From Leucobacter chromiiresistens (GTDB taxonomy: Bacteria; Actinomycetota; Actinomycetes; Actinomycetales; Microbacteriaceae), in contig NZ_FNKB01000001.1 in NCBI RefSeq assembly GCF_900102345.1, positions 1,984,001 through 2,048,000 on the forward strand: a stretch of 64,000 nucleotides of DNA, written 5' to 3'. Below, piece by piece: positions 8,621 through 16,830 of this stretch. Made by a program: the position numbers and the translations under genes. How positions within the stretch are numbered: the first letter of the stretch is position 1; every line of letters begins with the position of its first letter. The notes beneath the pieces were generated by a model. That model saw only the letters and a program-made list of their open reading frames with translations. It did no database searches and was not told the origin of the DNA.

Positions 8621-9465
8621 CGGCGCCAGCCGAGCTCAGCCCCGGCCTCGTCGCGGTGCCGCGGAAGCGGGATCGGCCGGCGCTGATCGGCGCGGTCGCG
8701 GCGCCGGTGATCGCCCTCCTGCTGCTGCTCGGGCTGTGGCAGGTCGTCGCCGTGTCGGGCGCGGTGCCCGCCGATATGCTTCCCTCACCGGTCCGCGTCG
8801 TCGGCGCCGGGGCGGGCGAGCACGAGGCGCTGCTGCGCCATGCGGTGCCGACGCTCGTCGCGACGATCACCGGGTTCGCCCTGTCGGTCGCAGTCGCGTT
8901 CGCCACGGCGACCCTGCTCGACTTCTCGCGGATCCTGCGCACCGCCCTGCTCCCGCTCCTCATCGTGAGCCAGACGCTGCCGCTCATCGCCCTCGCGCCG
9001 CTCGTGGTGCTCTGGTTCGGCTTCGGTCTGCTGCCGAAGATCCTGCTCGTCGCGTTCGTCACGTACTTCCCGATGGTGGTCGGTCTGCTGCGCGGCTTCG
9101 CCGAGGCCGATCCCGAGGCCGAGCGTCTGCTCGCCTCGATGGGGGCGTCGCGCGCGGCCGTCTTCCGCCTCGTCCGTCTTCCGGCGGCGACCGCGTCGTT
9201 CTTCTCGTCCTTGCGCATCTCCATCACGTACGCCGTGGTGGGGGCGATCTTCGCCGAGTACGCGGGGGCGGTAGCGGGCCTCGGGGTGTACATGCAGTCG
9301 GCCAAGAACGTCTTCCGCACCGACCTGGTGCTCGCCGCGGTGGGGGTCAGCACGATGCTCACGCTGTGCCTGTTCGGGGCGGTCGTGCTGATCGAGCGCT
9401 GGGCGGCGCCGTGGCTGCGCATCGAGCAGGGGCGCGTCGACGCGGGCGGGGGAGGATCGGCGTGA
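8617..9465 (+). CDS. ThiX-like ABC transporter permease
   Basis: 282 aa, GTG start inside the GTGA overlap with the binding-protein gene; a longer upstream start would invade that gene. About six transmembrane segments of the SsuC/TauC/ThiX permease family, with the docking loop AERLLASMGASRAAVFRLVRLPAA and the C-terminal GAIFAEYAGAVAGLGVYM motif. Forms the pore for the thiamine-precursor importer of this operon. Confidence 0.88.
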   Translation: MTAPAELSPGLVAVPRKRDRPALIGAVAAPVIALLLLLGLWQVVAVSGAVPADMLPSPVRVVGAGAGEHEALLRHAVPTLVATITGFALSVAVAFATATLLDFSRILRTALLPLLIVSQTLPLIALAPLVVLWFGFGLLPKILLVAFVTYFPMVVGLLRGFAEADPEAERLLASMGASRAAVFRLVRLPAATASFFSSLRISITYAVVGAIFAEYAGAVAGLGVYMQSAKNVFRTDLVLAAVGVSTMLTLCLFGAVVLIERWAAPWLRIEQGRVDAGGGGSA

Positions 9466-10217
9466 GCCTGCTCGAGCTGCGCGGCATCGGCAAGAGCTTC
9501 GGCGGCCGGGCGGTGCTCAAGGGCGTCTCGTTCGACGTCGGGGCGGGCGAGGTCGTCGCGATCATCGGGGCGAGCGGAAGCGGCAAGTCGACGCTGCTCT
9601 CCCTGCTCACCGGAGCGCTGCGCGCCGACGCCGGCGAGGTGGCGTTCGCGGGGGCCCCGGTGCCGCAGCGCGACCGGCCGTTCGCGTACATGCCGCAGCG
9701 CGATGCGCTCCTGCCGTGGCGCACCGTCGTCGAGAACGCGGCGATCGGGTTGGAGGTGCAGGGGATGCCCCGACGCGAAGCGCGTCGGCGCGTGGAGGCA
9801 CTGCTCGGGCCGTTCGGGCTGGCGGGCGCGGAGCGGCGGTACCCGCGGCAGCTGTCGGGGGGCATGCGGCAGCGGGTGTCGTTTCTGCGCGCGGTGGTGC
9901 AGGATCGGCCGATCCTGCTGCTCGACGAGCCGTTCGGGGCGCTCGACGCGATCACGCGCGACGAGTTGCAGCGGTGGCTGCTCGACATGTGGGCGAGCGC
10001 GGGGTGGACGATCGTGTGCATCACCCACGACATCCGCGAGGCAGTGCGGCTGGCCGACCGCGTGCTCGTGCTGCCGTCGGCGGCGGGAGGCCCGCTCCGC
10101 GAGGTGGCGGTGCCGCGCGACATCCCGCGCGGGGACGGGATCTTCACCGACCCGCGGGTGCCGCAACTCGAAGCGGGCCTGCACGAGCTGCTGCGCGCCG
10201 CTTCCGTTTCGGGTTGA
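9462..10217 (+). CDS. ThiZ-like ABC transporter ATP-binding protein
   Basis: 251 aa, GTG start in the GTGA overlap with the permease gene. Walker A GASGSGKST, Q-loop in YMPQRDALLPWRTV, signature LSGGMRQRV, Walker B ILLLDEPFGALDAITR and H-loop THD are all intact. The PQRDALLPW segment is typical of SsuB/TauB/ThiZ ATPases. It is the last gene of the riboswitch-controlled importer operon and its end faces the FAD-hydroxylase gene. Confidence 0.88.
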   Translation: MSLLELRGIGKSFGGRAVLKGVSFDVGAGEVVAIIGASGSGKSTLLSLLTGALRADAGEVAFAGAPVPQRDRPFAYMPQRDALLPWRTVVENAAIGLEVQGMPRREARRRVEALLGPFGLAGAERRYPRQLSGGMRQRVSFLRAVVQDRPILLLDEPFGALDAITRDELQRWLLDMWASAGWTIVCITHDIREAVRLADRVLVLPSAAGGPLREVAVPRDIPRGDGIFTDPRVPQLEAGLHELLRAASVSG

Positions 10218-10230
10218 GCGCGCGCCCGGG

Positions 10231-10250
10231 CGGCGGGGTCATGCCCGCCG
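10231..10250. terminator. Short inverted repeat between convergent genes
   Basis: 7-bp arms at 10231-10237 and 10244-10250 with a 6-nt loop, between the ends of the importer operon and the polyketide operon. It overlaps the last codons of the FAD-hydroxylase gene. No T-run, so the terminator role is tentative. Confidence 0.3.
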
Positions 10251-11453
10251 GTCGTATCCCATCGCGTACGCGCGCTCGGGCAGCCGGGCGAGCGGCGTGC
10301 GCAGCGCGCCGCCGAGGAGGGCGCCGACCGGCGCGGTAATGGGGTGCGGCCAGGGTCGCCCGAGCAGCGTGTTGAGCCCGGCGATGCGGGCGGCGGTGCG
10401 TGCGGATGCGAGCCGGTCGCGCTCCCACTGCGCGAGCGCCGAGCGGTGCTCGGGGGAGGAGCGCGACCGCTCCGAGGCCCCCGCACTCCGCAACCGGACC
10501 GCACGCTCCTGCGCGAGCACCGGCGCCAGCGTGGCGGCGTCGAGCAGACCGAGGTTCATGCCCTGACCCCCGATGGGGCTCACCTCGTGAGCCGCGTCGC
10601 CGATCACCATGACCGACCCCGCGATCACCATGCGATCGAGCAGCGCGCGGCGGATGCCGAACGGGTGCGCCTCGCGCACCATCGCCGCGAGTTCGGGCGA
10701 GCGCATGCGCGTCGCGACGGCGTCCGCCAGGCGCTCCGCGTCCGACCCGCCGGCCGGGTCGCCCGTCCTCTCCGACGCTTCGCGCACCACCAGGCGGCGC
10801 CCGCCTCCGGGCAGCGGGAACGACTCGGCCACTCCGTGCGCGCCGAGGGTGATCACCGCGGTGCCGCTCGGCTCCCCGGGCGCCTCGGCGAGATCGCACA
10901 TGAGGTAGCGGTCGGGGTAGGCGCGGGAGCGGCCCGTGACGAGCCCGCTCACGAGACGCCGCCCCGATGCGCCGGTGGCGACCACGACGGTGCGCACGAT
11001 CCACTCGTGCACCGAGCCGTCACCCGACTCCGCGCGCACCCGCACCTCGTCGGGAGCGGGTTCCACGGCGACGACGCGCACGCCGCGCACCGGGTCGGGT
11101 GCGCCGAACGAGACGGCGGCCTCGGTCACCGCCTGGGGTGCGGAGGCGACGAATGGGAACCGCAGGGGCAGGCGGTCGAAGCGCACCTCGCCCACCGTGC
11201 GCCCCGCCACCACGCCGATACCCCGGGGGATCCGGGCGGCCCCCGCGAGAATCCGCTCCGTCGCGCCGCCGGCCTCGAGCGCCGCGAGCACGGGAGGGTG
11301 GAGGCCGATGGCGCGGGAGCCCGGGGAGGGGTCGGTGCGCTGCTCGAGCAGGACGACCTCGACGCCGAGACGCCGCAGCTCGGCCGCCAGGAGCGCGCCG
11401 CTGGGCCCCGCGCCGACGACGAGCACGTCGCAGGCGGTCGCCGGGCCGCTCAT
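10239..11453 (-). CDS. FAD-dependent monooxygenase of the phenolic-lipid operon
   Basis: 404 aa, ATG start in an ATGA overlap with the methyltransferase gene. It has the dinucleotide-binding motif VVGAGPSG at residues 12-19, LLEQR closing the Rossmann unit, and the second FAD motif GDAAHEVSPIGGQGMNLGLLD at 285-305. This is the PHBH/UbiH class of flavoprotein hydroxylase. As the third gene after a type III polyketide synthase and a methyltransferase it parallels SrsC of Streptomyces griseus, which hydroxylates alkylresorcinols toward quinones. That role here is inference from gene order and family. Confidence 0.8.
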   Translation of the reverse strand: MSGPATACDVLVVGAGPSGALLAAELRRLGVEVVLLEQRTDPSPGSRAIGLHPPVLAALEAGGATERILAGAARIPRGIGVVAGRTVGEVRFDRLPLRFPFVASAPQAVTEAAVSFGAPDPVRGVRVVAVEPAPDEVRVRAESGDGSVHEWIVRTVVVATGASGRRLVSGLVTGRSRAYPDRYLMCDLAEAPGEPSGTAVITLGAHGVAESFPLPGGGRRLVVREASERTGDPAGGSDAERLADAVATRMRSPELAAMVREAHPFGIRRALLDRMVIAGSVMVIGDAAHEVSPIGGQGMNLGLLDAATLAPVLAQERAVRLRSAGASERSRSSPEHRSALAQWERDRLASARTAARIAGLNTLLGRPWPHPITAPVGALLGGALRTPLARLPERAYAMGYDRRA

Positions 11454-12235
11454 CGCACCCGCGCCCCGGCGCCACCGGGGGTGCGGGGGCGCTGCACGGC
11501 GAGGAGCCGGAAGAGGCCCACGCGCTCCGCGTTCCATCCCGGGGGGAGTGCGGCCGCGAGCTCCATCGGCGTGTAGCTGCGGCGGATGCTGCGCAGGCCG
11601 TCGACGCGCAGCAGCGTGCCGGGGCTCACCGGCACCGCGCCGATCGCGAAGGCGGCGTAGGCGAGGCGGCTGCGCGCGATGTCGGAGTGGACGGCCAGGC
11701 CGGTCGCGAGCGCCTCGGAGTCCGCGAGCAGGCCGCTCAGCTCATCCGCGGCGAGATGGTGCAACAGATGGTTCGAGAGCACGACGTCGAAGCGCTCGCC
11801 CGCGGCGACGAGGTCGGAGGAGAAGCACTGCCGGTACGCGACGCCCGGCATCCGCGGCGCTCCGGCGGCGACGGCGATCGCGCGCGGGTCGGGATCGATG
11901 CCCACCCCCTGCACGGCGATCCCGTCGCGCGCCGCCGACGCCACGATCCGGCGCAGCACGTCGCCGCCGCCGCATCCCACGTCCAGCACTCGCGCGGGGC
12001 GCCCGCGCCCGGCCCCGGCGCTCGCCGCCGCGAGCACCGGCCGCAGATGCGTGCGGTAGACGCGGCCCCATGACGCGACCGCGCGATTCACCAGCCCGAA
12101 GCCCTGCAGGGTGCGGCGCAGGCGTTCGGGGTCGCAGTTCGGGTCGTCCATGATCTCCGTCAGCCGCTCGTCGCGGCGGGCCAGTGACACGAACCGCGTG
12201 CGGGCCGGCGCCGACGGCCGCGACTCAGGCGACAC
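11450..12235 (-). CDS. Class I SAM-dependent methyltransferase
   Basis: 261 aa from the GTG at 12235, which overlaps the polyketide synthase gene by 11 nt; an ATG at 12151 is an alternative start. The SAM-binding motif VLDVGCGGGD is at residues 83-92, followed by GIDPDPRAI (acidic residue for the ribose) and DVVLSNHLLHHL (motif IV). The upstream segment GLVNRAVASWGRVYRTHLRPVL is typical of methyltransferases linked to bacterial type III polyketide synthases. It probably O- or C-methylates the phenolic product. Unlike SrsB of Streptomyces griseus, which I recall as a membrane ICMT-type enzyme, this is a soluble Rossmann-fold enzyme. Confidence 0.8.
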   Translation of the reverse strand: MSPESRPSAPARTRFVSLARRDERLTEIMDDPNCDPERLRRTLQGFGLVNRAVASWGRVYRTHLRPVLAAASAGAGRGRPARVLDVGCGGGDVLRRIVASAARDGIAVQGVGIDPDPRAIAVAAGAPRMPGVAYRQCFSSDLVAAGERFDVVLSNHLLHHLAADELSGLLADSEALATGLAVHSDIARSRLAYAAFAIGAVPVSPGTLLRVDGLRSIRRSYTPMELAAALPPGWNAERVGLFRLLAVQRPRTPGGAGARVR

Positions 12236-13460
12236 CGTGCGACGGCGAGTTCGTGGCCGGGGCGCTCGCCGCAGCGCCGACGGGAACCCCGGCCGCGCGG
12301 GCGGCCGCGCTCTCCTCGGGTGCGGAGCGTGCGGCGCCGGCGTCGACGCGCGTGAATCGGGCGGTCTCGACGGTGAGGCCGGGCCCGAAGCACAGCCCCG
12401 CCACCGCTGCACCCTCGGGCAGCGACGCGTCGTCGAGGATGCGCTGGAGGATGAACAGGATGGTCGCGCTCGACATGTTGCCGTATTCGCGGAGCACGTC
12501 GCGCGACTCCCGCATCGCGCGCTCGGGAAGGTCGAGCCCCGATTCGACCCGGTCGAGCACGCTGCGCCCGCCCGGATGGACCGCCCAGGCGTCGATGTCG
12601 GAGAGGCCGACGCCGTCGCGTTCGAGCATCGGCGCGACGACCGAAGTGATCTCGCGTCCGATGATGCGCGGCACGTTCGCCGTGAGCCGCATCTCGAACC
12701 CGTGATCGCCGATCGTCCAGTCCATGTCCTCCTCGCCCTCCGAGGTCAGCGCGGTCGAGAACTCGCCCACCTCGAGGGCGGGGCCCGCCGTGCGCGCCGG
12801 CATCGGGTCCGAGGCCACTACTGCAGCAGCCGATCCATCGCCGAACACCGCGGATGCGACGATCTGCTCGGGGTCGTTCGAGGAGCGGATGTGCAGCGAG
12901 CACAGTTCGGTGCAGACGACGAGCACGACGGAACCGGGCTGCGCTGCTCCGATGCGCGCCGCAGCCCGCAGCGCGGGGAAGGCCGCAGCGCACCCCATGA
13001 AACCGATGTGGGTGCGCTCGGCGGAGGTGGGGATGCCGAGTTCGCGCACGAGCAGGTAGTCGGGCCCGGGCGCGAAGAAGCCGGTGCACGACGCCGTGAT
13101 CACGTGGGTGACGTCGGCCGCCTGGACCCCGGCGCGTTGCAGCGCATCCCGAGCGGCAGCGGCGGAGAGCGGCGGTGCGGCGCTCCGGTACACGAGGTTG
13201 CGGTCGCCCGTGCTGGGGGCGAGCAGCCGTTCGCCGTCCTCCGTGAAGACGTCGGATGCGACGGCGGCGCCCGCTTGCGAGTCGAGACCGCCGATCACGG
13301 AGTAGCGCGTCTCGATCGCCGACTGGTCGAAGGCGGCCGAGATCAGCCGCGCGCTGAGCCGGTCCACCCCGGGTTGGGCGGCGAAGAAGTCGCGCGTGCG
13401 CGCCTGCGCCAGGCGTGCGGGGGGAACTGCGGTGCCGATGCCGAGGATCTGGGTGACCAT
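12225..13460 (-). CDS. Type III polyketide synthase (chalcone/stilbene synthase family)
   Basis: 411 aa. The catalytic triad of type III polyketide synthases is complete: Cys157 in HIGFMGCAAAFPAL, His295 in AWAVHPGG and Asn328 in YGNMSSATILF. The C-terminal GLCFGPGLTVE motif is also conserved. The C-terminal 35 residues are Ala/Ser-rich and not part of the fold. These homodimeric enzymes condense malonyl-CoA onto a fatty acyl or other CoA starter; with the downstream methyltransferase and FAD hydroxylase an alkylresorcinol or alkylquinone product is likely. No ribosome binding site is visible; TAGGTT lies 6 nt before the ATG, suggesting a leaderless transcript. Confidence 0.92.
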   Translation of the reverse strand: MVTQILGIGTAVPPARLAQARTRDFFAAQPGVDRLSARLISAAFDQSAIETRYSVIGGLDSQAGAAVASDVFTEDGERLLAPSTGDRNLVYRSAAPPLSAAAARDALQRAGVQAADVTHVITASCTGFFAPGPDYLLVRELGIPTSAERTHIGFMGCAAAFPALRAAARIGAAQPGSVVLVVCTELCSLHIRSSNDPEQIVASAVFGDGSAAAVVASDPMPARTAGPALEVGEFSTALTSEGEEDMDWTIGDHGFEMRLTANVPRIIGREITSVVAPMLERDGVGLSDIDAWAVHPGGRSVLDRVESGLDLPERAMRESRDVLREYGNMSSATILFILQRILDDASLPEGAAVAGLCFGPGLTVETARFTRVDAGAARSAPEESAAARAAGVPVGAAASAPATNSPSHGVA

Positions 13461-13466
13461 GACGCA

Positions 13467-13472
13467 AACCTA
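13467..13472 (-). promoter_or_regulatory. Candidate -10 box, leaderless polyketide operon transcript
   Basis: TAGGTT on the minus strand, 6 nt before the ATG at 13460, with no ribosome binding site between. Confidence 0.45.
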
Positions 13473-13675
13473 TCGGCGTCGCGCAGCGCGGAGGCGGGGG
13501 TTGACACCAGCGGGGCACGATACCGGCGGCTCAGAAAGCTGGGAACTTACTGCATAGTGCCTGTGAAGCGCAACCATCTGGCCGGAGGGCTCCGAAGACC
13601 CCACACTGAATACACCCCCGGTGGCATGCGCTGTGCCGACATCGTCACCTCCCATCAAAATATAAGGAGAACGTC

Positions 13676-14092
13676 GTGAAGAACTCACCTAATCGCATTC
13701 TCGGAGTGATCTTCGGCGCGGTCTACGTCTTGGTTGGTCTGCTCGGTTTCGCAGTCACCGGAGGAGTCGGGTTCGTGGCGACCGAGGGCGGATTGCTGCT
13801 CGGCATCTTCGAGGTGAACCCGCTGCACAACATCGCGCACCTCCTGATCGGCGCCGCACTGCTGCTCGCGGGCCTCGCGAACGTGCGCGCCGCCAAGGGC
13901 GTCAACGGCACCGTCGGCGCCGTCTACCTGCTGCTCGGCATCGTCGGATTCTTCATCGCCGATACGGCGGCGAACATCCTGGCGCTGAACACCGCCGACC
14001 ACATCCTCCACCTCGGCAGCGCGCTGGTGCTGCTGGTGGTCGCCATCGCTGCGGACAAGCAGGTCGCACCCGCGGCCCGCCCCGCCGTCTGA
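13676..14092 (+). CDS. DUF4383-type four-helix membrane protein
   Basis: 138 aa, GTG start preceded by AAGGAGA at a normal distance. Four hydrophobic segments: IFGAVYVLVGLLGFAVTG, NIAHLLIGAALLLAGLA, VNGTVGAVYLLLGIVGFF and HILHLGSALVLLVVAIA. The conserved His residues in NPLHNIAHLLIG and ADHILHLG are the hallmark of the DUF4383 family. Function is unknown. The 215-nt gap upstream, shared with the divergent polyketide operon, must contain its promoter, but I see no convincing one. Confidence 0.75.
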   Translation: MKNSPNRILGVIFGAVYVLVGLLGFAVTGGVGFVATEGGLLLGIFEVNPLHNIAHLLIGAALLLAGLANVRAAKGVNGTVGAVYLLLGIVGFFIADTAANILALNTADHILHLGSALVLLVVAIAADKQVAPAARPAV

Positions 14093-14102
14093 TATGGGCG
14101 CT

Positions 14103-14120
14103 CTCTGATGATGATCAGAG
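14103..14120 (+). promoter_or_regulatory. Hairpin burying the start codon of the next gene
   Basis: Perfect 7-bp arms at 14103-14109 and 14114-14120 with a 4-nt loop. Both candidate ATG codons (14108, 14111) lie inside it. It would hinder independent initiation and favour coupling to translation of the upstream gene, which stops 15 nt earlier. Confidence 0.4.
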
Positions 14121-14650
14121 CACTCTGGCCGGCCCTGGCTTCGCTCGGGGCCGGCCTCGTGCTGTTCGCGACCGCCGCGGGCGCCTCTCCGGCGATCGCG
14201 GTGCCCGTCGGCCTCGCTGGGGCCGCCGAGCTCGTGTGGGCGCTCGCCGTACTGCGCGCCGGACGACTCGTTGCGCCGCGCGCGGCCATCGCCGGAGGCG
14301 CCATCGGGATCGCGGGGTCGGGGTTCCTCCTGCTCACCGGCCCGCTCGCGCTGATCCCCTTCCTGGCCCTCTTCGTCTTCCACTGGTCGATCGCGATCGC
14401 GGCCGTGCTCGAGGTGCGGCGCCTCCGAGCCGCATCCGCAGTTGCGAACGGAGATGCGCCGAGCGAGACCGGGATCGCGGTCGCGGGCGTCTCCGCGATC
14501 GCGCCGGTCCGCCGCCGGCGCGCCGGAGCCTTCACGATCGCCCTGGTGGTCGAGGCGATGCTCGTCGCGGCGATCGCCACACCGGCACTCGCCGCGAGCG
14601 AAGCCGGAGAGTTCGCCGTGCCGCACGGCACATTGCACTCCGGCCACTGA
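14108..14650 (+). CDS. Putative membrane protein, unknown function
   Basis: 180 aa. Hydrophobic segments at about residues 5-28, 33-50, 58-80 and 83-102, then a soluble loop and a final hydrophobic stretch near 142-162, ending in a His-containing tail. I do not recognise a family. It follows the DUF4383-type gene by 15 nt in the same direction and no clear ribosome binding site precedes it, so co-translation with that gene is likely. The start may be 14108 or 14111. Confidence 0.6.
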   Translation: MMIRALWPALASLGAGLVLFATAAGASPAIAVPVGLAGAAELVWALAVLRAGRLVAPRAAIAGGAIGIAGSGFLLLTGPLALIPFLALFVFHWSIAIAAVLEVRRLRAASAVANGDAPSETGIAVAGVSAIAPVRRRRAGAFTIALVVEAMLVAAIATPALAASEAGEFAVPHGTLHSGH

Positions 14651-14780
14651 ACCCTCGGGCTCGCGCCGCGCGGCGGGGCGGGCCCGCGACGGCCCACGGA
14701 TCGCGCCGCCGCGGCGCGCGGCGAACGCGTAATCTGGAATCGAGGAGCCTCGTGCGGCGCGGGGCCGGAAGGAGAATCTG

Positions 14781-15101
14781 ATGCTGCATTCCCTCGACGA
14801 GCTCGCGAGCACCGGCGGGCAGAGCCTGCTGCCGTGGATCATCGGAGCGGCGATCGTCATCGTGCTCGCCGTCGCGCTGATGATCTTCGCGGCCATGCGC
14901 AAGCGCCGCAATGCGGCCGGAGCGGAGACGCCGGCGAACGCCGGGGGCGACGCGCTCGGAGCGGGTGGGATCGCGGCCTCCAATCCGGGCGGCCCGGCGA
15001 ATCTCGCCGGCCCCGCCGATCCGCTGCGCGCCGACACCCCGGCCGATCCGGCCGCTCCCGACGCCCCGGGCCATGCCGGCGACCCCACCGAGGGTCGGTA
15101 G
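14781..15101 (+). CDS. Small single-pass membrane protein
   Basis: 106 aa. A good ribosome binding site (GAAGGAGA) precedes the ATG. One transmembrane helix at about residues 19-40 is followed by a basic stop-transfer KRRN and then a 65-residue Ala/Gly/Pro/Asp-rich tail with no recognisable domain. Composition and layout suggest a short membrane-anchored protein with a disordered cytoplasmic tail. No family recognised. Confidence 0.55.
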   Translation: MLHSLDELASTGGQSLLPWIIGAAIVIVLAVALMIFAAMRKRRNAAGAETPANAGGDALGAGGIAASNPGGPANLAGPADPLRADTPADPAAPDAPGHAGDPTEGR

Positions 15102-15105
15102 ACGC

Positions 15106-15618
15106 GTGCGTGCGACGGAAGCGCTCGCAGACCTCGCCCGGCGTCCCCTCGACGCCGCCGAGGCGCTCAGGCCGAAGCTCGTCCCCGAACTGCTGAACGC
15201 CCACCCCCACCACGACAACTCGATCACCTGGCTGCTCTGGCACGCGGGGCGGGAGATCGACGCGCAGATCGCCGACCTCTCGGGGGAGGAGCCCATCTGG
15301 ACGGCGCAGGGCTTCGCTCGGCGATTCGACTTCGACCGGGCCGCATCGAGCATCGGATACGGCGACGAGCCCGACGAGGCGCGAAGCGTGGTCTGCGACG
15401 ATGCCGACCTGCTGATCGAGCATCTGCGGGCCGCGGTCGACGCCCAGGTCGTCTACCTGGCGGGGCTCGACGAGGCGGCGCTCGACGAGGTGATCGACGA
15501 GTCATGGGATCCGCCCGTGACGCGCGGCTCTCGGCTCGTGAGCGTGTCCGCCGACGCCGTGGCGCACGTGGGCCAGGCGGCCTACGTCGCCGGGCTCGGC
15601 GCGCCCGCCTTCGAGTAA
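15106..15618 (+). CDS. DinB-fold protein (putative thiol-dependent or metal enzyme)
   Basis: 170 aa from a GTG at 15106, 4 nt after the previous stop. The pattern NSITWLLWHAGREIDAQIADLSG and the late SVSADAVAHVGQAAYVAG, with metal-ligand-like histidines in each, matches the DinB/DUF664 four-helix-bundle family. In actinobacteria this fold includes mycothiol-dependent transferases as well as many uncharacterised members. The start is weakly supported; upstream in-frame codons lie inside the preceding gene. Confidence 0.65.
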   Translation: MRATEALADLARRPLDAAEALRPKLVPELLNAHPHHDNSITWLLWHAGREIDAQIADLSGEEPIWTAQGFARRFDFDRAASSIGYGDEPDEARSVVCDDADLLIEHLRAAVDAQVVYLAGLDEAALDEVIDESWDPPVTRGSRLVSVSADAVAHVGQAAYVAGLGAPAFE

Positions 15619-15695
15619 GCACGAGCATTCTGCCGCGGAGCGTCCGCTTCCGGCATCGACGGGACGCTCCGAGCGGGGGCGTCGGAGGGAGCCTG

Positions 15696-16766
15696 ATGAG
15701 CGCGCACACCGAGAACGTCTCGGAATCCGAAGGGTCCGCGGGCGGCCACCCCGCGCCGAGCACGGGCGAGCGCCGCGGAATCGTGCCGCGCGCCATCGCG
15801 TGGGCGCTGCGCCTGCGCGTCGTGCGCGCCTACCTGCGCTACAGCGAGCATCGCGGCCCGATGCTCGCGGACAGCCTCACCTATCGCGCGCTCTTCAGCG
15901 TGTTCGCCGGCATTCTGCTCGGCTTCTCCCTCGCCGCGCTCTGGCTCGGTTCGAACCCGGAGGCGATGGGCACGCTCACGCGTACGCTCGACCAGGTGAT
16001 TCCGGGGATCGGCGAGATCGTCGATCCGAGCACACTCGATCAGCCGACCGGGTTCACGGTGGTGGGCGCCATCTCGCTGCTCGGCCTCGTCGGGGCGGCG
16101 ATCAGCGCGATCGGCAGCCTGAGGATCGCGCTGCGCACGCTCGCCGACGAGATGCACGACGACGTGTTCATCCTCTGGGTGATCCTGCGCAACCTGCTGG
16201 TGGCCGTCGTGTTCGGCGGGCTGCTCGCCGCGGCGGCGGTCGCCAGCGTCGTGGGCTCCGTGGGCATCTCGTCGCTGCTCGGCTGGCTGGGCATCGGCGA
16301 GGGGCCGGTCACGGAGTGGTCCACCCGCATCTTCGGCATCGTGATCGTCTTCATCATCGACGCGGTCGCCATCGCGCTGATGTTCCGCGTGCTCTCCGGC
16401 GTGCGCGCGCCCGCGAAGGCCCTCTGGAGCGGCGCGCTGCTCGGCGGCGCCGGCCTGGTCGTGCTGCAGGAGCTCTCGGGGCTGTTCGTGCGGGGCGCGA
16501 CCTCGAATCCGCTGCTCGCCTCCTTCGCGACGCTGATCGCCCTCCTGCTGTGGATCAACCTGTCGTCGCAGGTGATCCTCATCGCGAGCAGCATGATCAT
16601 CACGGCGACGGCGGAGTCCCGCGACCGGCTCCGCGAGAAGTTCGGCGCCGGGACGCTCGTGCAGCATCGCAGGCTCCGCGCCGAAGAGCTCGTGCACGCG
16701 GCGACGCGCGAGCTGCGCTCGGCTCAGGAGGCGGAGCGGGAGGAGCGCGCCAAGGCGGGCGGATAG
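15696..16766 (+). CDS. YihY/BrkB-family inner membrane protein
   Basis: 356 aa; ribosome binding site GGAGGGA before the ATG at 15696. The N-terminal signature SLTYRALFSVFAGILLG and six hydrophobic segments with ALWSGALLGGAGLVVLQ and LIALLLWINLSSQVILI match the YihY family, once annotated as ribonuclease BN. Members are polytopic membrane proteins of unclear function. The C-terminal 50 residues are charged and helical. Confidence 0.85.
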   Translation: MSAHTENVSESEGSAGGHPAPSTGERRGIVPRAIAWALRLRVVRAYLRYSEHRGPMLADSLTYRALFSVFAGILLGFSLAALWLGSNPEAMGTLTRTLDQVIPGIGEIVDPSTLDQPTGFTVVGAISLLGLVGAAISAIGSLRIALRTLADEMHDDVFILWVILRNLLVAVVFGGLLAAAAVASVVGSVGISSLLGWLGIGEGPVTEWSTRIFGIVIVFIIDAVAIALMFRVLSGVRAPAKALWSGALLGGAGLVVLQELSGLFVRGATSNPLLASFATLIALLLWINLSSQVILIASSMIITATAESRDRLREKFGAGTLVQHRRLRAEELVHAATRELRSAQEAEREERAKAGG

Positions 16767-16830
16767 GGTGGTCGGGTCGGCCGCTTCGGCGGACCGAGAG
16801 ACCGTTCGCATCCAGGGAAGGCAGGCGCAC

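Noticed and set aside
10239..11537. A longer start of the FAD-hydroxylase gene at 11537
   Set aside because: It would overlap the methyltransferase gene by 88 nt, while the ATG at 11453 gives a normal ATGA overlap and starts just before the FAD motif.
13501..13550. A promoter with TTGACA at 13501 for the DUF4383-type gene
   Set aside because: No matching -10 box exists at 16-18 nt spacing.
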